A DNA stretch of 64,000 nt from Pisaster brevispinus (lineage: Eukaryota > Echinodermata > Asteroidea > Forcipulatida > Asteriidae): positions 1,302,001 through 1,366,000 of the forward strand of contig JAMKCF010000016.1 in NCBI GenBank assembly GCA_023634235.1. Reading direction: 5' to 3'. The stretch's first letter is position 1; each line of letters starts with the position of its first letter. Below the pieces are notes generated by a model. It did not search any database. It had not been told where the DNA came from and worked only from the letters and a program-made list of their open reading frames with translations. The position numbers were made by a program, and so were the translations under genes. Positions 43,621 to 56,400 of the stretch are shown here, piece by piece.

Positions 43621-44371
43621 CCTAATTGATAACCACAAGACCACTTGCAATTCAATTTTTTTTATGTTAGTTTTCTTCTTATCAACATTTTTATTTCACC
43701 CTTCGTACATTTTTAATGTCGATGCGTCTGCTGCAATTTTTTGTAAAACACTTCTTTTTGTTGTTGAATTGACAGCAACAGCAACATCTCCTCTGGCAGA
43801 TGCGGGGTGGACTGGGTTTTCATGCCCCCCAAATCTGAAATGATCATCATACTAGAGAACTTACTCCGCTAGCCTCACACCCATGAAGAGAATGGAGAAG
43901 TGGGGTCCTTCTTCAACCTCATGGTGTATGTACAGCCATTGGAGTATATTACATTGTAAGTGTAGTGCACCCACTAGACATTAATACCTTTTTTCAGACA
44001 ACTAGGCCCGGCCTAAACTTCAGATTGTTTTCAACTTCTTGCAGGTCAGGCATTTGGAAATTTTGCTATTTACCCCAGAAAAAACACCCCTGAAAATGTG
44101 CTTATTCCCAAACCGACTTGCTGCTAGTTTTCACAAGTTTCACAAATTCCCAAACCAAGTTGGATCAACTTTAATGCCTACATTTATCAAATTTTCTCAA
44201 AAGTTGAAGCGCAGAGCCCCCAGGGTACTGATAGGTTGTTATATTTACACGAGAATCTATTAAATGCATGACCCTAAAAATTTTATTATTCAAAAGTAAC
44301 TGTGTGTTTTGTTGCCTGAATTTACCTGATTTACATGTAGTGTGGGTGGGTGTACCCCAAGTGACCATTTT

Positions 44372-44791
44372 GTCAGACACGAGACCCAGTAACTGGGGCG
44401 CTGTACTCCTTTTTTTGAAATGTTTACATCTTCAGTCATACTAGCACCCCAGTGAACTGTTGTAGATCATCCGTACCCCGACACAGCCATCTCTCATACC
44501 TGGCTAGTCGGGTGCCCTGCCTACCGCGTCGTCGCGGCATGCGGTAGATCATGTATGCGGTAGATCAGTGGATTCAATCAATGGCCGTTTATAAAAGCCT
44601 GGTTACAGGCACTGCAAGTACATGATCTACCGCTTGCCGCAACTACACGGTAGGCAAGGCACCCGACTAGCCAGGTATATGAGAGATGGCTGTGTCGAGA
44701 TGGATGATCTACAACAATTCGCTGGGACGTTAGATGTCAAAATTTCGAAAAATGGAGTACATCGCCCCAGTTACTGGGTCTAGTCAGACAC
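44372..44791. mobile_element. 402-bp foldback element with 9-bp target duplication (Mutator-like)
   Basis: The element 44381-44782 has long arms (about 160 bp, roughly 85% matching) beginning AGACCCAGTAACTGGGGCG at each end. GTCAGACAC is duplicated at 44372-44380 and 44783-44791. Long inverted repeats with 9-bp duplications are typical of MULE-derived non-autonomous elements. No coding frame is present. Confidence 0.85.
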
Positions 44792-45333
44792 TATTTTTAT
44801 GGGGGTTTGGACGACTTCAATTAAATGCAACAAATCGTTAATTCCGGTCCAGTCTAGTCACAAACGGATCATTATTGAGACTTTGGCGGCGTGACCTTCT
44901 CGAAATGAGGCAGAAATCCACAATTGGTACAATTACAAGAGCAAGGTACGAAGTGTCTTGTAAACATTAAGAAGGTACGAAGTGTCCTTGGTGTGAAGTG
45001 TCCAAAGTCACTTCATACCTAGCAGAAGGTATGAAGTGTCCAGGGTACGAAGTGGTAAAGGTACAAAGTGACCTGACACCTAAGGTGCAATGGATGCAAG
45101 TATGCAGTCACCCTCACAAGTCACAGTCACTTATCACTAAATTATACCTTATGGAAGATTCACGATCAATCCAACCAACATCAAACTTTTTCGAGTAATT
45201 TTCTGCCTTAAAATCTCCCGGAAAGAACAACCTAAAGTATCCAAAAATATCTGGGAATTTCAGCAAAGAGACTATCTGCATCGATAACTTTCAAATCTAA
45301 CGAAGCAAAGTGAAAAGATGGCATTAAACTTAC

Positions 45334-45440
45334 GGAAAATTGGACGCAAAGGTCAGCTTACTACTGCGAGATGTCATTCTGTGTTGTTTTGGTTTTTCCT
45401 TGATTGGTGAGGGCGCCCTCTATTGACTTCATCATAATAA
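45334..45440 (-). promoter_or_regulatory. DCAF8: probable DCAF8 first non-coding exon and promoter region
   Basis: On the minus strand a consensus donor CCGTAAGTTT lies at 45334. Spliced to the acceptor at 42405 it would form a 5' UTR with a 2.9-kb intron. The region upstream (45400-45480) carries a short inverted repeat around AGGGCGCC. The true start site is not visible. Confidence 0.35.
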
Positions 45441-45489
45441 GATTAAGTCACTAGAGGGCGCCTTCACCGAACGGACAAAGTTTTGCGGG

Positions 45490-47458
45490 TCAAGGAAAAG
45501 TCAAAAAAATATTTTCTTTTTGGATGCATGGTTGTAATTTAAAAAAACTATAGCCGTTTTCAAATGTTGATGTTTATTTCCCACCTTCAGTGAAGTGCTG
45601 CAGCCCAAACAAACCAGATGTGAACGGCAATCGAAAGCTCTGACTGTTAATGTTTTTTCACTAAAAAGGGGACAACCAATACAAAATAATACCATCGTTG
45701 TTTTCTTTTTGTTGTTTACTAATAGTTGTCAACAATTTGTTTATTTTTAATAGCTAGCAAATAAAACTTAAACTTACTCAAACCTCTCACATAAATACTA
45801 TATTGCTTTAAAAGGTATACTGGTCAAACCATCCATCGATATTTTATCATCAATAAAAATCCCGAAGAAAAATTAATTTCCAAAGAAACAAAAAGTAACA
45901 AGATAATGTTTATTGGTCTATAACTGTTTTATGCTCGAACCGATTTACAGATCGATATAAATATCGGTCCAGAAACTACGATCATTATGATAAATCGATA
46001 TTGACAGGAAAAATAAAATAAACAAATGTTTTCTATTTATCTTCAGCAACATTTATGTCTAAACAATGACGTCTGGACACAAACGTAGAGATGCTTAATT
46101 TAAAGGGAGACTTTACTTACTTTTTTTTCTGTTAAATTGACGAAAATGAGCAAAACACTAGTCGCAAATATTACATGTGAAATGGTATTTGCGCTGGTTA
46201 TCATACTCTGGTAAGCATATATTCAGTTGTGCTTAGCTACTTTTGTGCTAAAAAAAACACAGGGAGGACCACCCGCTGTAGCGCAGCACCATTAGGCCAT
46301 TAGGTTGCGGATTAAAAAATATATCCTGAATAGTTTAATCGTTATATTGCTTTTTCCCCCTTTTCGATTTGAATAGATTTTAAACAACACACATAAATAA
46401 ATTAAAAAGAAATGAAGAGACAACAACAAATGTTTTGTGATCATTTTCAAAATTCAGTTGATTAAAATCGTTAACTTTAATCAACGATCTTTGGGGGAAT
46501 AAGAGAAAACAAATATAAAATTTGTTTCGTTCCGAATTGTTGGAGAAGCTGGAAAATTGTCACAGTTAGTGAACTATCATACTTTCAGAGAAACCCAAAA
46601 GGTAGGGTCATCATTTGTTTTTAAGTCAACGTAATGCCGATTTATCAATAAGGAAAACACACTATAAAAAGGTTAAAACAAATTTGTAAACAACGAGGAG
46701 AGTGTATATATTTTTCTGTTAAAACTCTGCGTGACACCATCAAAAAGAAAAATCACACCATTTCACCATGCCTTACTTTTTGAGTAACAGTTTGATTTTA
46801 GCATGTAATACATGTGTACATTTCTGTGAAGAAAAAAAACAACTTTTAAATCACCCAATCACTTCTAAATCACCCAAACATTAAGATAAAGACCCTTTTG
46901 ACTAAATAAAATCAACTCAAGCAAAATTGCATTTTGAGATGAGCCCAAATGTCTCTTTCTGCTCAATCAACCATTTCTTTGACTAACACCCTTTTATTTA
47001 CACAACTTAGCAAGGCTGAGTAATTGCTGTACAATTCCTATGGGAATTCCTGGAGAGCGGGTCATTGTTGGATTGTGTTAGTGAAAAACAAACCCCGGAT
47101 AGTGATAAGACATTTGGCATGCTATTTGGCAAGGTGCAGTTGTAGAACTTGGAGTTTTTTTAAGATTTTTTTGAGAAAAAAAAATGGCGGAGTACCGACT
47201 TTTTAAATTAAAAACTGTTACTCAATAAGTGAGCGATAGTGTCATTGAGTGTTTTAAACTACGGTCGACGTTAATTTTACGGTAAGTGAGTGGCAGCCAT
47301 TTCGCTAAACAAAATTACGCTAAAATTACTGGAAATCTTTTACAATAAAGATAAGACAACATACTTTACGCAGCAACCCCCCCCCCTGAAATACGGGGAA
47401 ATACTCTAAAGTTTCAAGTAACTGACAAATCACCATTGATCATTGCTTGAAGAAAAGT
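45490..47458. other. intergenic DNA between DCAF8 and the SLC6 gene
   Basis: AT-rich; no supported gene, repeat array or full transposon. It should contain the DCAF8 promoter side and the end of the SLC6 transcript. Confidence 0.5.
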
Positions 47459-47464
47459 TTTATT
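47459..47464 (-). terminator. polyadenylation signal of the SLC6 gene
   Basis: The minus strand reads CATTAAATAAAAC: AATAAA starts at the last base of the stop codon, implying a very short 3' UTR if this signal is used. Confidence 0.6.
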
Positions 47465-50400
47465 TAATGGTCTGGTGCCTCGGCCATGTCTTCAGTATAA
47501 GGTGGTGGGTCTATAGTGAGGTTTTTCATGGGTTGAGTCAGGGTTACAGGTACTTCCTCGTAAGACTGGCGTGGTGTCGTCAGTAATACCCAACGCTGTA
47601 TGGAAAAACAAATGAAAATATTATTTAGGTGTCAACTTTTTTTTCTTTTTAAGCGTCACGGGCTAAACACTGAAGGTCCAGTGTGGCAGGAGATTCTGCC
47701 ACCAGAGAGCGCCCTCTTTTGAACCAACCTCATTCAGCCCATGTTAATTTTCCATGGACAGAATCTCTGGGGACGGTTTTTGCCGGGCTAAAATTCCACC
47801 AGATCAAGGACACAATGGCTAGACCCATATCTGGGTCAGCTGACGGGTCAGGTAAAACGCAGATGGAAAATGTAAACACTGATTTAGTTAATGTCAAACT
47901 GTAGATTGCCCCCTCGTAATGCAGTCTGAGGCCGTGTCCGAAACGGCAACTTCGGCTACAGCTACAGCTAGATCAGCGCGTCTGCCAGTGTTGAAGAATA
48001 GGCAGACGCGCGCGATCTAGCCGTAGCTGTATAGCCGAAGTCGCCGTTTCGGACACGGCCTGAATAACCCTTTTGAAATAATGGTATGGTCCCTCGTTCA
48101 TGGTCCAGCTTGAGTTAAACAGAAAATAAGGAACTTTCGGTCGCTAGGTGACAGCAGACAAACCAGGGCTCGATTTCAAGATTCATCTTGTATAATAATC
48201 CGTAACGTCAGTATTATCATAAGAATTTATATTGTGACGTCACACTTTGCTTTGAAATTTACATAAAGGTCTAAAAATTTAAAGTCCTTACCTCTCGTAA
48301 AGTTCCTTTTGCCGTTGCCATCTGATACACAAAAAAGATTGGAATCTGTATCATGGAGGCAGAGGCTAGTATCCAGCCTAGTACTTGACCCCACACAGGG
48401 TATTCGTAATTGTTGTACTTCAATGGCTTATAAGTTACCAGACTAAATATAAGCACGCCCTGGAACCAAAAGGAGAGCGAAATAAGAAACCATGAAAGAA
48501 AATATTAATGTTCTAACATGAAAGACAAACTACAGAACAAGTAAGTCGAGCATTACTTAATACCTTACCATTGTGAACACAGGTGTGAGAAACATCCAAC
48601 ATATTTTCAGGTAAGGTCTAGGGCGCCAATTCAGCATTTCCTCAAAGTTTTGATAAAAACGGTCAGCTCCTAGTTTACAAAAAAGAACCACGAATCATCA
48701 AGTTAAATATCTGATTAATAGTTTGAGTAACTTACTTTCTATAGTCTTTAGTTAATTACCCGGAGGAACGGAGGTATTTCTTATGGCAGAAACTATCAAT
48801 TTCCGAGAAGACCTTAGTCTTTGAAGAACGTATGAACAAGCTGATTCCAAGTGTTAAGCTTTTCCTGCTTAAACCATCAAAGAAATCGCTCAATGCTACT
48901 CCGGATGGGCTTCTGGTAAATTAGTGAAGCCAGTTTGTGTGAAGTAGGCGTGGCTCACAGTGGAATTACCTCAATCATACCAACAGGATAGACCAACGCA
49001 TTGACGTCAACACGCCGCCATCTTAGAGGTAAAGAGCAACTTTCTTTTGAACTTTAGCTGAGGGCGCCCTACTCAAATGACGTCACATGCATAAGGTTAA
49101 TTCTGCGCGTTTAACTGCACGCACGCGTCCCCTAAAATACACACATCACACAGCAGGCTGCACAAGGGGGAAATGACTTCCAAAATGGCGCACGCAAGAT
49201 TTATGGCGTGATGACGTCAAAGGAATTGGGTGACAATTACTGTCAGATTTTAGTGAAATAAACTTCGCATGGGAATAACCATTTCCTTTGTCTTACCATA
49301 CACCCATCCAATGACTACAGCCTCGAAAAAGGTGACCCAGAGGACTGCAAACCAACTTATAGCGTAGGTGTCGATTATTTGAAAAATATACATCCCTCCC
49401 TATGCAAAGAGAAGAGAAAAATACATTAAGGGTTTTTAAAACAACATTTCAACGAAATTGCCTATCATCCAGTTTAGATACTGAAGAAAAATTACTAGTA
49501 CTAGTATTTAAAATGTTTCTCAGAAGTTTGAACAGATTTGTACAGAAATCCATGCGTCGAGAGTTGCTTCAATTGAAAGAGGTAATTTTTTTTAGTTCGT
49601 TTGTTACGTTTTGGGTTTTAGCGTTCTACTTCACTTATATTCTGGTTTGTCATGAATTTGCTTTAAAATGAGCATTATTTTGTCATCTTTCCCCCTTCTC
49701 CCTGCCTGAAAATGAATTATGAAAATGGATTATGTTTTAGTGACAACCAGGTTCCAAAAGACTGGCACATCAGATTGTAGTCTTACGAGAAAAGGTTGAA
49801 AACTTACACTGAATGTCATTGGCAGACCAGCTATGCAAGAGAGTACACATAATGCAAGGACAAAAAATGAACGACGTTTGCCTTTTTGAAAGCGAGGCAG
49901 GAAGTCTAGAAGAGCTGTTACCATGCCCTCAATGCCGACAAACTGAAATGAAAACAAACAAAAACACTGCATGGTAAAAAGTTCGCACATATATTTGAAT
50001 TGGATAATGCTTTGTAACGCCTCCTTGCAGTGACGTCACACAATGGTCTGTTGTCTGCACATTTTGGGAGACAAGTTGCATGTAACATTTAATATCGCGC
50101 GTGTCTCTCACCGTACAGCGTCGCCTAAAAATGCATAATAGGACAAAAATTACACGGGGGAATCTTACTATTAAAAAACCTAAAGATAAATAACAACAAT
50201 AAATAAACATAATAAAGAATGACACAGCCAATATTTTTTTCTGGGTGATGACGTTAGGTGAAATTGGTCAATCCTGTTGGTAAGCGTTACGTCACACGCG
50301 TGACGATCTGAATTGAAGAATTGAATTGATTGGAACAATGTTGAGCAAGGCACTTTATCATAATTGCTTCTCTACACCTAGGAGTACAAATGGGTACGGG

Positions 50401-53400
50401 CGACAACTCAGGAGTAACCAGCGATGGACTGGCCCCCTGTCCAGGGGGAATATAATTATTTTTAGTATTTAAGTTCCAATGAAACTGAAATATATAAACA
50501 CTGGCCGATATATGTATGAGCCGTATTGCATTAGGCTCAGGGCAGAATTTACGTACGTTACTTTATGTAACAGTGTTCTGCAGAAATGTTCCGTCCATAC
50601 CTGACTGTCGATTCCCAGTAGTAGTAGCATTATGAAGAATAAAATGGCCCATAGCGGTGAGAATGGCATCTGCGCAACTGCTTCTGGGTAAGCCACAAAG
50701 GCAAGACCAGGACCTAGTTTCGAAAAACAGGGAGCAAATCAACTCGATTATGAGGTAAAATATTGGGATAATGGCTGAACTAGAAAAGATTAGTTTTCGA
50801 GAAAAATCAAATCAGCAGCGTTTGATTTTAATTATCATACAGAACCACACTTTAAAAACTACCGGATCAAAATTGACAAGGATTCCGGATACTGTGGAGC
50901 TTGACCTTTTCTGGGTCAGCTATAACCCAGAATCTCTGTTAGGATGACCCAGAAATGGGTCAAACAGACGCAAAATCCGAGTTAAAAATTCATTTTTAAA
51001 CTAGTTTCCGGACCAGCCTGACACGTCATGAGAGAAGAGAGTAGTATAATTTGTTTTATATGAATGTGAAATTTGGATGTATAAAAAAATTGCTATGGTA
51101 ATTTTTTATTTTCAAGATATTGAAGTTACAAAGGTTTGATGTCATTTAGAAAGATACTCTTCGTTCGATTTGTTTTCTCGTTGTCGATACGCACGAGACT
51201 TGCACAGTATATTAGGAGGTAAGGTATAGAACAATTAATAATAAATTAGTAGAAAACAAAATATAAATCATTTACGAAGTAAGTGATATCTGAAGCTTTG
51301 CATGGTGTCGAAAATAAGAAGTAACTACAGTATAACTAGTAAACTTGGACGGGAGCTACTACCCCCTCTGCCATCTACTGCCTGCACACTACTAGACTGG
51401 TCCCCTGTCTTTATCCGCAAGGATAAAGACAGGTACTGGTCTTAAGGCCCAATGATTTCATTGGATAATACATCACGTAGCGTTGTTTTGTTCTGTGAGT
51501 GTCCGTGTGAAATGCATGCTAGGTCAAAGGTACACCTGCCAACATCTGGTCTGGCAGGTATCTGGCGTTATTCACGAGCCTCGAAGTGTGACGTCAGGTG
51601 TTTGGGCTAGCACAACCTGCCTTGGAGTGTCGGCATAGTGGCAGATGTGTGACGTCACGGATCGGACTTTTTTTTTCTCACGAAAGAGTTTATTATCAAG
51701 TAATAAACCACAAGGGAACCCACAAGGGAAAGAGCTTGTCACCTGAATTAATTAGCTTGACTATGATGTCGTCATTCTCGTTAGCGAGCTGACAGCCAAT
51801 ATTATATGCTGCACACGGGACGCTTGACAAAGAAGGGTGCAGCTGGATTGAAGTGTACTGCAAGTTAGCCGCCATTAAAGGTTTCTCAATCGGTGTTTGC
51901 CCCACAGTGCTTCCAGTCGGCACACCAGACATCACTATTATAATAAGTCGTATTGTTCAACTCTTTCTTTGTTTATTAAATTATTAATACTGAAGCAGGT
52001 AGCAACGCAAAACATCATTTACGAATGTTCTGTAGTGTAAACGATTAATTTATTTACAGCATTTGAACATATTATTATTACCATCCTTAGTTAAAACTGA
52101 CTCGTCCAGGCAGTCTTTAGTGGCCGGCCATTCAAACGCGCATCGGATACGGACATGTGTAATACATAATAGTGCATGTACATGCACATGTAAACCTGCC
52201 GGAAGGTTTTGTACGTTGAGATGCCAACTAGCTGTCTAAGTTGCGAGAGTCGGATGGGATTAATTTAAACTAATTGGTGCATTGGTTATAGCGGTACCCT
52301 CCCCAATAATTTTTCAAGGGGTTTTCATGTAACAAGCAAACTAATTCACTCTGACTTCATCTCAAAAGAAAAATTTAATTAGCTGTTTCAAACTGCTTCC
52401 CAACAAAAACTACATGTATATAGTATTATTGGCCTCACTTTTTGACCCTATTACATATAGCTACACGAGAAGAGTACTATAGGGTCAAACATGAGATAAT
52501 AATTCACGTTTTCAGTTCAAAAGGATAACAGTGGGTTGTCGCCACAACCACCCCCGTACATTCAGCGAACCATACATCAGGACAGCATAGTGAAACCGAA
52601 GTTAGTGACAATACCAATGGTGAAACCATCAGCGCACTGGTTAAATGTACCTCGAGACTTCGAGGTTGCTTTTGTGTTGAATAGAATGAGTCACACAATA
52701 ACCTTAGCAAGCAGTCATGCAACAAGGCACTTTTTTAAATGTAAGTTACGAATATGGGAGTGCCCCTATCCAATGCCTTTGAATGGAAACCATTTTGGTG
52801 TAGATTTAACACACGGACTAAATTAAGCCGAGAGAAAATCCATTTACGTCGGGCAAAACCGTTTTTACTGTCTTCCCGTTTTATGATGTAGTTTAATGAC
52901 CTGACTGTTTCCTGCGACAGCTTTCCGACTGACACTTTTAGTCAACCCATAATGGGTTGTGATACAAACCATCTGATCTTTCTTAACTATTTATTGTTTT
53001 ATTTCATTCAAAAATGCGGCGCAGTGCATGAGCAGTAGTTCACTTTACGTACACTTTAAGTACTAACTTATGAGACCTGTTCCTTGATATTGCAGGGTTC
53101 TTTCGCTTTATGTACTAGTTTGTGAGTCTTAATCCTTGATGTGAGAGGTTGTTCTCTTTACGTACTAACTTGTGAAACCTGTTATTTGATATGAGGCTTA
53201 TTTCATTTTACGTACTAACTTTTGAGAGCTGTTCCTTGATATGACAGGTAGTTCACTTTGCGTACACAATGCGAACTAACTTATGGGACCTGTTTTTTTT
53301 TATATAATAAATTACAGGGTTATATCGCTCTGCGTACTAATTTGTGAGATCAGTTCCTTTATACATGATATGAGGTTGTTCACCTTACGTACTAACTTGT

Positions 53401-56400
53401 GAGACCTGTTCAGTATCAGAATGAAGTTTACATATAGGTTTAGGTTTTGATGGGCACATTTCAAGTCAAAATAAGTGCATGCCAAAGGTGAAAGGTCTTC
53501 TACCTCTTAGTAAGACATACGTTAAAGTTCCGGAGCGCTAATCAAAACAAAACTACACTACAGCTTTGTGTTTGTTCACAAACACCTAATGTCTAGTTAT
53601 AGTTACTTCTTATTTATTAACGACACATGACCAAGTATACTAGTTATAGTTACGTCTTATTATAAAACGAGGTTTTACCTGATTTGACTACATCCGCCAC
53701 GGGGACACTGTGTTTACCAGCCATGAAGCCTAGCACGCCGAATATCACTACACCAGAGTAAAGACTGGTACCACTGTTCACCACAGCAAACAGGATACCA
53801 TCTCTGCAAAAATGATCGTCACCAATAATTAGTTCGCTATTAATAATGCTTCAGAATAGTCAATATGTTTAAACAAATCGATTTGTTTTTCGAAATTGTT
53901 TTGACCCACCAACCCACCCCAAATTAAAAATTGTAAATAATGAATGGCTTATTATTTTATTTTAATAAAAACATGTATATTTTTAAAATTTACTATTCCG
54001 AATGGCCCCTTGCGTTTAAAAAATTGTCCTGACATTTCAACCCAACAGCAGAGTCTTTCTCGAAGGCTAAATGACAACACAACACACATAAACAGTTACA
54101 CACATTCTATTGTTTGCATCCCTGCGAGGTCATCTTTAGTTCTTTCCTTTTTCCCTGTAGTTAAGAACCTCCCATAGACTTTAAAGTAGTACAAAGTTCC
54201 TTGTGGAGCACCCCAGTCTTTAGAATTTCTCTATATGGAGACATGTTGTGTTCCCTTTTCTGTTTTGTTCTCGGTCTTCACATGTACCCATTTGCTGCGT
54301 AGTCTTAAGGAGTTGAAATGGTTTTATGAGTACTAAGGGCCTGATGAATAGTGGTAAACATAGTTTTGTACAGCGCGTTTTACCTGAAGAAGTTATGGTT
54401 GAAAGTGTTGTAGCTTCCTAAGGCAGCCATGTTGCCAATACCCAGTGAGTAGGTGAACATAATCTGCGTTGCTGCATCTAGCCACGTCTGCCAGGAAGAA
54501 AACATATCGGTTATAACTAATAATGCTAAAGTTGTTTTGTTCACTGTGCAAACAACAAAATACAAGATGGCTGCAAATGCCGGGCCATCTCTGAAAATTA
54601 GCCCTCCAACTTCACCTCAGACAAACAGATACTTGTTCGTAATTTTAAAAAAACATCTCAAAACCTATCTATGTCGGAAATAACAGCTTCAATATTTGGC
54701 TGTTTTTTGTGTAAAGCAGAGTTCTAAAGTTTTTGCGCCAGGAGTATCATACTTGACAGACATGGCGCGCTAGAAATCTTCAATTCTTATAATTATTATT
54801 AAAGCTTGTCAAAGTATCTGCAATTCTTCAAAGAGTGACTGAGCAAAGTTATGTGTTAATAGAAAAGAAGAACATTTTTAGATAAGCAAATTCTTTCAGG
54901 CAAAATGATCGTATCGAGGTTGGGCTATTGAAGATAATAATGAGCGAGGAGGTGGCCTGAATTGTCGGGCCTTGTCACATGAGGCAACTTGGAGGCAACC
55001 AACTGCAGTGCATGCTACAGGACCACTTCAGTAGCACATGGGTAGTTTTTCAAACCATGTCTTACGATCCCTAAGAAAATATGTGAACATTCAAATGTCA
55101 ATGCCTTTTCTTCTTGGAGATTGCCTGGAGCTGGTCGTCTGTTAATTGCCTCATGGGACATAAGCCTGACATTTGATAGTGCGTGGGAACACAGTCTGTT
55201 AAAAAGTCACATTATTTTTCAGATGTCATGACAGTGCAAGGAGTTCCGTAGGATGTTTTTCATCTTTTAGACTAATCTACGTTTCCTCGCTGGGGTCTGC
55301 ACGGCCAAAAGGTAACTTCCGCTTTTAATAACAAATCTATCTGCAAGACAGTGAAAAGATTATCACATGTCTTATTAGTTAAACGAAAGCTTAATTTTAA
55401 AACTCAGATCTGAGCGTGTTTTAGGTAATGCATTGGGGATTCTTTCATTGCAAGTAAACTTTGACTGCAAGTGAAATGATGTTAATTTAAAGGCGTACAA
55501 ATTGCCTCAAACGTCTTTTATTTTAGGGACCATGGATAAATTAAGATCGCGGTCGCCCGCGTGCCGATCCGTGACAGAACGCGGTCGCTCCAAAATTGTC
55601 AAGACCGCGTGACACTATGGGATTTGCGCTCCAGTGATTTTTAGATTCCCTCATTATTGAAATCTGTTGTTGGTGCCTTTTGTTGGTCAGATTACACGGA
55701 CAAGGCAGCACGGAAGTAGCGCACAAAGGAGTGAAGGATTAGTGTTTGCGGTCTAGCTGGGGTATACCGGACAATGGATTGAAGAGATAATACGGTCGGG
55801 GTCAACCCTTGAGCTTGCAGGAAGCCAATTGCTACAATGCTACTACAAGTACATGTACAAATGTATGTATTTTATGAGAAGTTGAGCCTTAGTTTTATTT
55901 CAATTGGCATTTCAGAGCCGGTGCCAAGTTCTGCAACTAATAGCTTGAGATGATGGCTTTTTTAAACGGCCCTTTGTACCACAAAAATATACCCTTAAAC
56001 ATCGCCCTGAATGTTTGCGATATAATTCAAGAGCTACTTTTACCCATTACAAATTAAACATCGTTTATTTATTGGTAGTCACTGTATATTAAAGCAAGTT
56101 TACCATTGTCTGTTTGTTTTCTTTGCTTACCATTTTTAATAAACATCAAAAATATAAACCTTGTTGTTTGTTTTAACTTCATTTGCCTCTGCCCTTTCTA
56201 AGGTGAAATCAACCCCAAATTATGAGGGACGGCGCGGCTCAAGGCCGGAGAGTGCTATGTACTGCTCGTTTATAACCACAACGACAATCTTTGGCATGGC
56301 TAATGTGTTTATCAAACGAAAAGGGAAGAAAAAAGAAGGCCGTAATTTGTAAATAATGTCCGATGACGTTGAAGAAGACTTGGTAGTTGAAGATGTATCA

